The notes beneath the pieces are model-generated. The model saw only the letters and a list, made by a program, of their open reading frames with translations, had not been told where the DNA came from and did not search any database. A program made the position numbers and the translations under genes. Shown one piece after another: positions 42,763 through 48,290 of a stretch of 48,290 bases of DNA. This DNA comes from Perkinsus olseni. Taxonomy: Eukaryota > Perkinsozoa > Perkinsida. Where the stretch lies: contig JABANN010000242.1 of NCBI GenBank assembly GCA_013115125.1, positions 1-48,290 of the forward strand, read 5' to 3'. Within the stretch, counting starts at the first letter, position 1; every line of letters begins with the position of its first letter.

Positions 42763-43271
42763 TACAACAAAACTGAGAGGAGCAGTGGACGTGGCGTGCT
42801 GATGTGAGCCCAGACGAATACGCGGCGAAAGGTATCACAATCGTCTCAAGGCTTGGTAGGCATCATGGAAATAATCCGACAGCTCAGCAGCAGAGGTCCA
42901 ACGGCGCAACACCACTAAGAGCATAAATATAGAAACGCTAGAAGTAGTCCTATAACGTTCGAACGTGATTAAGGAACAGTAACATTAAGGACACGACCGA
43001 CTGCCTGGCCGGCAGAAGGGTAGGAAGGACACAGCGCTGTAGAGAAACGTTGAAGGCGGAGAGAGCATTCAGACTGCTGACGATTGGCTAGGCTCGCACT
43101 GCCTTGCCTCGGACTTAACATCATTAGACATACAAAAAACAATACACTTGCGAGCACTCCAAAGGAGGCGGCTCTGCCGCTATAACGATTCCTTCAGGGT
43201 GTTTATAATAGGAGAAGGGCAACAGCCGGTACTTAGATGAGCGCAACCTGGCAGAACGTAACTAGGCATTT
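42763..43271. other. Spacer between EamA and NhaA gene pairs
   Basis: About 500 bp. Short open frames only, one (42969-43157, minus) beginning with a hydrophobic stretch but without continuation. No gene is called. Confidence 0.45.
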
Positions 43272-45318
43272 TTACTTCGAGCTAGCCCTTTCATCAGAGT
43301 GCGCTTCCCCGGCTGGGACTTTCTTGATACGGAGGAATTTGCCGGCAATCAACGCCAATGGTGCACTGATGACCGACAGGAGAGCGCCTAACTTGGCCTC
43401 TTCCAAAAGAGCCGGCTCTGCGTAGGCTGATTGAGCTACGAAGAGAGCCACAGTGAGGCCGGCACCAGACACTATACCGACAACGAATAGGTGCCTGTAC
43501 GTCATACCATCTGGCAGGCCAAACCTCATCAGGTAGCTGGCAACCCAGCCGAAGGTGAAGATCCCGATGGTCTTGCCTATGATCAGAGAAGTTGTAACAC
43601 AAAGCGTGACGTAGCCAACCGATTCACTGGTGAACTTGATACCAGCATTGGCCAGGGCGAAGAAGAAGAGACCACAGTGTACCCAGAAGGCGCAGTCATA
43701 GTCAAACTTCTCCAAAGGCCCCGCTACTACCCCGCTGTCCAGTGGTGTCTCGATGGTATCGCTGGCCGAGTCGCATTCAGAAGATGCGTCGTCATCATCA
43801 TCATCATCCGCTTTCCTATCCCTCCATCTGCGCCACGCCTTGACGAAGAAGTTGGGTTCACTGGTGTCAATCTCCTTAGGCATGAAGGGGACAACGAGAC
43901 ACAGGGCCAAAGAAGCGTGGACAGAAGCCTTCAATAGGCCATACCACGCTAGAGGGCCACACAGGAACACGTACCATGCCCAATGCTTCACTTTCAACGT
44001 ACGAAGGAAGAATGCCAACACACATGCGGCTAAACATAAGAGCAAATAGAGGTATTGCGCCTGGTGTGCTGAGGGGTAGAATATGGCGATGACTAGCATG
44101 CCACCGACGTCGTCCGAAACGGCCAGCAGGAGTATGAACCGGATAGCGGCATGGCCACCACCAAATACGAACGAAGCCACCAGCCATGCAATCGAGATAT
44201 CAGTCGATACTACAATACCCCAGCCATTGAGTATGGCCTTCAGACCCTCATCGTAGTCGTCGAAGCCCCCGCAGAGGTTAATAATATATACTAAGGCGAA
44301 GAAGACCAGTATGGGACCGAGCATTCCACCGAGGGTACCTACAACAACACTGTGGAGGTGCAGTCAGATGAGTAAAGCACTCACTCATGAGGGGGACAAT
44401 TGCCTTCTTCATTGGGGACAGAGAGCCACCTGGAAGGACAGCCTCGACCACCTCCACCATCGCAATGCCGAAGAAGAAACACATGAAGACGTCGTTAAGC
44501 AGGAGGTTAAGCGTGACCTGACCGAGCCAGAGTACCTACTACTCCCTTTCCCAGTGCATTACCGGCTCCCCAGCTATGCTAGTGCCACCAAGGTCGAGTG
44601 TTTTAGCCTCATCGTTGCCCCACAAGTAGACATAACTATCTTCGTCTATGTTGGCCCAGAGGAGCCCAGCGAGCACTCCCAGTTGTAATGGTATGAAATA
44701 GGTCGTTACTATTCGGCGGATATACAGATACCAATGCCTCCATGTAGTAAGGAACCTACGCCGGGAATTACAACTACTTCGATCGGCCCCAACCGGAAAC
44801 CCTCATGTATCGCGCCCCACAGATCTACAACGCCGCACGTAAACAGCAGAGCTTGGGCGATAGCTTTTCCCGTACATGTCGAATAAACGCATCCCCTCGG
44901 TACTACTTCCGCGGATTCTTCACTTCAGCAACGAGAGTCTCATCGTGCCCTCTGAAGAATCTATCGTGCGTCTCCAACGCCAGTTCCACGCGCAGCCGAG
45001 TCGCCTCCGTTACCAGCGCACCATCGGTCTCAGCACGCTTCACATTCTGCAGGAGAGAAAAGCTGCCACGCCTCGCAATGATAGCATCCTTACATCCTCA
45101 TAGACGTCGCGGGGAATCCTAGTAGGCGAGGCGTCCCTAAACTCAGAGTCTGTTCTCGGTCTGATGAACCGATTGTGCTGAGGAACGATGGTCGTTTTAC
45201 TCCGCGGCACCGCCATGTCCGGTACCTGCTGGCAGCGGTTCCCTCTATACGCCAGTCAGGTCATATACTACCTCGGCGAACGTTGCATGCTTCTTTACAG
45301 TCGCCCTGTCAACAGAAG
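43272..45318 (-). CDS. nhaA: NhaA-type Na+/H+ antiporter, tandem copy 1 (spliced)
   Basis: The N-terminal cytosolic exons are recognisable by comparison with copy 2: VKKHATFAE, then [20 protein letters not shown] with [20 protein letters not shown], then [20 protein letters not shown] with [12 protein letters not shown]. The membrane part has [20 protein letters not shown] and [12 protein letters not shown] long final exon (43272-44324) holds [39 protein letters not shown] (paired Asp of the ion site), [20 protein letters not shown] and [18 protein letters not shown] (Lys matching E. coli K300). A cytosolic loop carries seven Asp in a row. It ends SDERASSK at 43272-43274. NhaA exports Na+ (or Li+) in exchange for protons. 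The start codon was not found and the 5' limit is the last recognisable exon. Confidence 0.85.
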
Positions 45319-45917
45319 GCACCGCGGTGCAGTGTGATGTGTTGTGGAGCTCAATCCCACCAACAGTTTCATAAGTCATTCAGGAAAAATCGAACCTGCG
45401 CATCAAGTACGGTCCACCAAGCCCTCCTGGCATTCAAAGGACTGGGACCATCCCACAGTGACCATGTATTACGGAACCGCCCAAACGAAACTTCTCAACT
45501 CGAAACCAGCAGGTACTGCTGCTCAAATGAAACTTTCCAAGCGCAGCACCCTCACCTCTAAAGGCCATGACGAACTCTACAGAAATGGTGCGAAACCGTA
45601 TGTCCCAAAAAAAGCGTCGACTAGTTGTCATAGAAGTGTGTGAGATATCACGTTTGGTGATAATGATTAGGACCTTTACATACTGATAAGAGGGAGATGG
45701 ATATAGACGAGCTATCCTTGACATCTCACCGACATACGCATCAACAACAGGCGGATAGACCAGGACGACGACAACGACACTACTAATACATTATGACCTA
45801 TTAACAGACGTTACACCCGTCGGCAGCATCCGAGAGGACCATCGAGAAACGCGTTCACTTTGACGCCTTCTGCGCTCCTAGACCTTAATAGCAATGCTCA
45901 CACTATGCGAGCAGGCT
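45319..45917. other. Spacer between the two NhaA genes
   Basis: About 600 bp. It should hold the first exon or promoter of copy 1 and the 3' UTR of copy 2. Short open frames on both strands (45344-45643 plus, 45434-45724 minus) show no motifs and are not called. Confidence 0.45.
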
Positions 45918-47898
45918 TCATTTACTGGATTCTCCAGCGGGCACTTTGACGATCCGGAAGAGCCTTCCTGCGACAATCGCAACTGGAGCGCAAATGGCGG
46001 ACAGTAGGGCGCCCAACTTGGCTTGAGCGAGCAGATCAGATTGGGTGTAGGCAGACTGTGCCACGAAAAGGGCGACAGTGAGACCAACTCCAGAGATGAT
46101 TCCAACCACGAATAGGTGCTTTAAGGTCATACCATCGGGTAGACCAAATTTAAACACCGTACTAGCGACCCATCCGAAAGCGAAGATTCCCACAGTCTTC
46201 CCGATCACAAGGGAGCACGTGATGGCCAATGTTACCAGACCGATTGAATCTCCACCAAGCCTCACGCCGGCGTTAGCCAGAGCGAAGAAGAAAAGACCAC
46301 AGTGTACAAAAAAGGCGCAATCGTGGTCAAACTTCTCCAGAGGACCCGCCACAACTCCCGCCGTCTCCAGCGGCTTAACAGAGTCGTCCATACTTGAGCT
46401 GGACCGTGAGTTCTCTTCAACAGCCTTACTTTTCCTTTTCTCCCTCCACCTGCGCCACTGCTTGACAAAGTAGTTGGGTTCACTAGTGTCAATCTCCTTA
46501 GGCATGAAAGGGACTATCATACACAGGGCCAGAGAAGCATGGACAGAAGCCTTCAATAGGCCATACCACGCTAGAGGGCCGCATAGGAACACGTACCATG
46601 CCCAATGCTTCAACTTCAACGTACGAAGAAAGAATGCCAACGCGCAGCCAGCCACGCATAAGAGCAAATAGACAAACTCGGCCTTGTATGGCGAAGGATA
46701 GAAGAAAGCGATGATGAGCACGCCTCCTACATCGTCCGCTACGGCCAAGAGCAATAGAAAGCGGATAGCAGCATGTCCACCACCAAATACGAATGAAGCC
46801 ACCAGCCATGCGATTGAGATGTCGGTAGCCACAACAATACCCCAGCCGTTGAGGAGGTCCGACAGGTCATGCTCGTAGCTGTCAAATCCGCCCAATGCGT
46901 TCATGGTGAACATCAGGGCGAAGAATACCGAAATAGGTCCCAGTATCCCACCTAGAGTACCTGACAAGCGGTCGATGGGGCAAAGGACGGCCGAGGCTCA
47001 ACCTACCCATTAAGGGCACAATAGCCTTCTTCATTGGGGACAATGAGCCTCCTGGCAACACTGCTACGACTATTTCCACCATAGCTATGCCAAAGAAGAA
47101 ACACATAAACACGTCATTAATGAGAAAGTGTAACGTGACCTGACGAAACAGGAACTTCACGGGGCAAGCCAACTGCCCCTCAGGCAGCGCTTACATGATG
47201 ACCACCGATGGTGAACCCCAGTTCCATGGTCTTGTCCTTATCCGTACCCCACAGATAGATATAGTTGTCTTCATCAATGTTAGCCCAGATAAGGGCTGCA
47301 AGAACACCCAATTGCAATGGTACAAAATAAGTCGTCGCAATACGCCGGATATACAAGTACCAATGTCTCCACGTTGTCAAGAACCTGGCCCAGCTCCAAC
47401 AGCTGCTGCTTCCGGAGCCCCAGCCGATGTTGGCCTACTTCCTGGGGTTCTCCACACTCGCCAAGGTCTCATCATGACCTCGGAAAAACTGGTCATGGGA
47501 CTCCAATGCCAGCTCTACTTTTAATCGAGTGGCCTCCATGGCCAGCGCGCCGTCCGTCGCAGCACGCTGCACGTTCTTCTGACAAATTGTGAACGTTAGA
47601 CTGAGGAACTGCATTTCTCGGGACTTACTTCCTCGTAAACATCTCGAGGAATCCTAGTTGGGGACGCGGCCATGAACTCTGAGTCAGTGCGTGGACGGAC
47701 GAAGCGGCTCCCCTGCGGGACCACCTCCGTAGTCTGGCTCCGGGATACTATAACCTCGGGAGCCTGCTGCAACAGCATCACACTCACTCCACCAGAAGCA
47801 CGTCATACCTCAGCGAAAAAAGCCCGCTTTCTCTCCGAATCTGCTTTGAACTCGGCATAGTTCAGAGTGAAGGCAGAGCCGCTGCTCTGATTATCCAT
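45918..47898 (-). CDS. nhaA: NhaA-type Na+/H+ antiporter, tandem copy 2 (spliced)
   Basis: The ATG at 47898 gives [20 protein letters not shown]. After an intron, [20 protein letters not shown], then [20 protein letters not shown]. Next come [20 protein letters not shown] with [12 protein letters not shown], then [20 protein letters not shown] with [12 protein letters not shown] (helix 1) and [20 protein letters not shown]. The last exon has [39 protein letters not shown] (DD ion site), [38 protein letters not shown] (conserved Lys) and ends VPAGESSK with the stop at 45918-45920. The N-terminal ~110 residues before helix 1 are absent from bacterial NhaA. The linker here is Ser/Lys-rich ([16 protein letters not shown]), where copy 1 is poly-Asp. 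Likely electrogenic Na+/H+ exchange in an acidified or plasma membrane (inference). Confidence 0.92.
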
Positions 47899-48290
47899 TC
47901 GAAATCTACTGTAAAAATTCAACAGTAGAAAGCAGATCTTCACGGGCTCTAGCTTAGTAACTCCAAGACGACCGCCAACGACTGTCGACGATTGCCGAAA
48001 GGCAGCCCCGAGTCGACAGCGCTAGCGAGCGTCGCTAGCTGAGCAGTGGTTCACTTTACACTATACCACAATGTGAACGATACCGGACAACTGGCAAGCA
48101 TTGCGAAGGCATCCAGACATCATTCAATAAACATTCTGACTACTGTAGATGAAGTTGCTACTGTCGCGTCACACGCTGGAGACAGTCGTGATAATAGCGC
48201 TCGCCCAAAAAAGAGATTGTGCTGCCGCGCGACTAAGTTAGCGAACGCCCTAAATATCTGAAACGGGCGGTTTCGTTCTAGTTCTGCGAG
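47899..48290. other. Upstream region of NhaA copy 2 to the window edge
   Basis: No supported gene. A plus-strand open stretch (48046-48261) shows no motif. An imperfect inverted repeat, ctagcgagc (48022) and gtcgctagct (48031), sits near 48020-48040, possibly a promoter element (speculative). Confidence 0.4.

Noticed and set aside
43491-43937. Plus-strand frame of 148 codons inside NhaA copy 1
   Set aside because: Complement of a strongly conserved NhaA exon.
1-48290. Retroviral, Polinton-like or other virus-like elements, CRISPR arrays, bacterial operons
   Set aside because: No reverse transcriptase, integrase, capsid or LTR pattern was seen, and no regularly spaced short repeats other than the tRNA array. 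The window is ordinary protist nuclear DNA.

Overview
This is nuclear DNA of a eukaryotic protist, most probably a perkinsid (Perkinsus, a relative of dinoflagellates). The genes are broken by many very short GT-AG introns (about 34-75 bp), with family motifs resuming in frame after each one. They sit close together in long same-strand runs and encode typical eukaryotic machinery (20S proteasome alpha-2, CDK, DHHC palmitoyltransferase, Mei2-like RRM, MINDY deubiquitinase, POC5, PDCD2) beside a bacterial-type NhaA antiporter. The genus is an inference from gene style, not from a species-specific marker.

Layout: (1) 0.1-8.7 kb, plus strand: two tandem KH/CCCH RNA-binding paralogs, a MINDY-3/4-type deubiquitinase and a PPR-like helical-repeat gene. 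(2) 9.7-18.2 kb, minus strand: a cluster of small secreted-protein paralogs (two whole, one decayed), a PITSLRE/PISSLRE-type CDK and proteasome subunit alpha-2. (3) 18.9-28.0 kb, plus strand: DHHC palmitoyltransferase, Mei2-like RRM protein and a gene carrying five RRM units. (4) 28.5-30.5 kb: a tandem array of leucine tRNA genes with a higher-order repeat structure, an assembly gap and an embedded stretch with strong RNA-like hairpins. (5) 31.1-47.9 kb, ten minus-strand genes in a row: POC5, PDCD2, a CYB561D2-like cytochrome b561, MDP1-like HAD phosphatase, an unknown protein, a ZIP metal transporter, two tandem EamA/SLC35G-like transporters and two tandem NhaA antiporters.

Genes therefore lie in four unidirectional blocks, with convergent switches near 9 kb and 28-31 kb (the second holds the tRNA array) and a divergent switch at 18.25-18.93 kb. 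Functional themes are RNA binding, ubiquitin/proteasome turnover, and membrane transport of ions, metals and metabolites. Tandem duplication is the dominant local process (KH/CCCH x2, secreted family x3, EamA x2, NhaA x2, tRNA-Leu x9, and RRM units x5 inside one gene). I saw no retroviral, Polinton-like or other virus-like element. Exon borders were read by eye from splice-site motifs and alignment between paralogs, so CDS entries give the outer limits of spliced genes.
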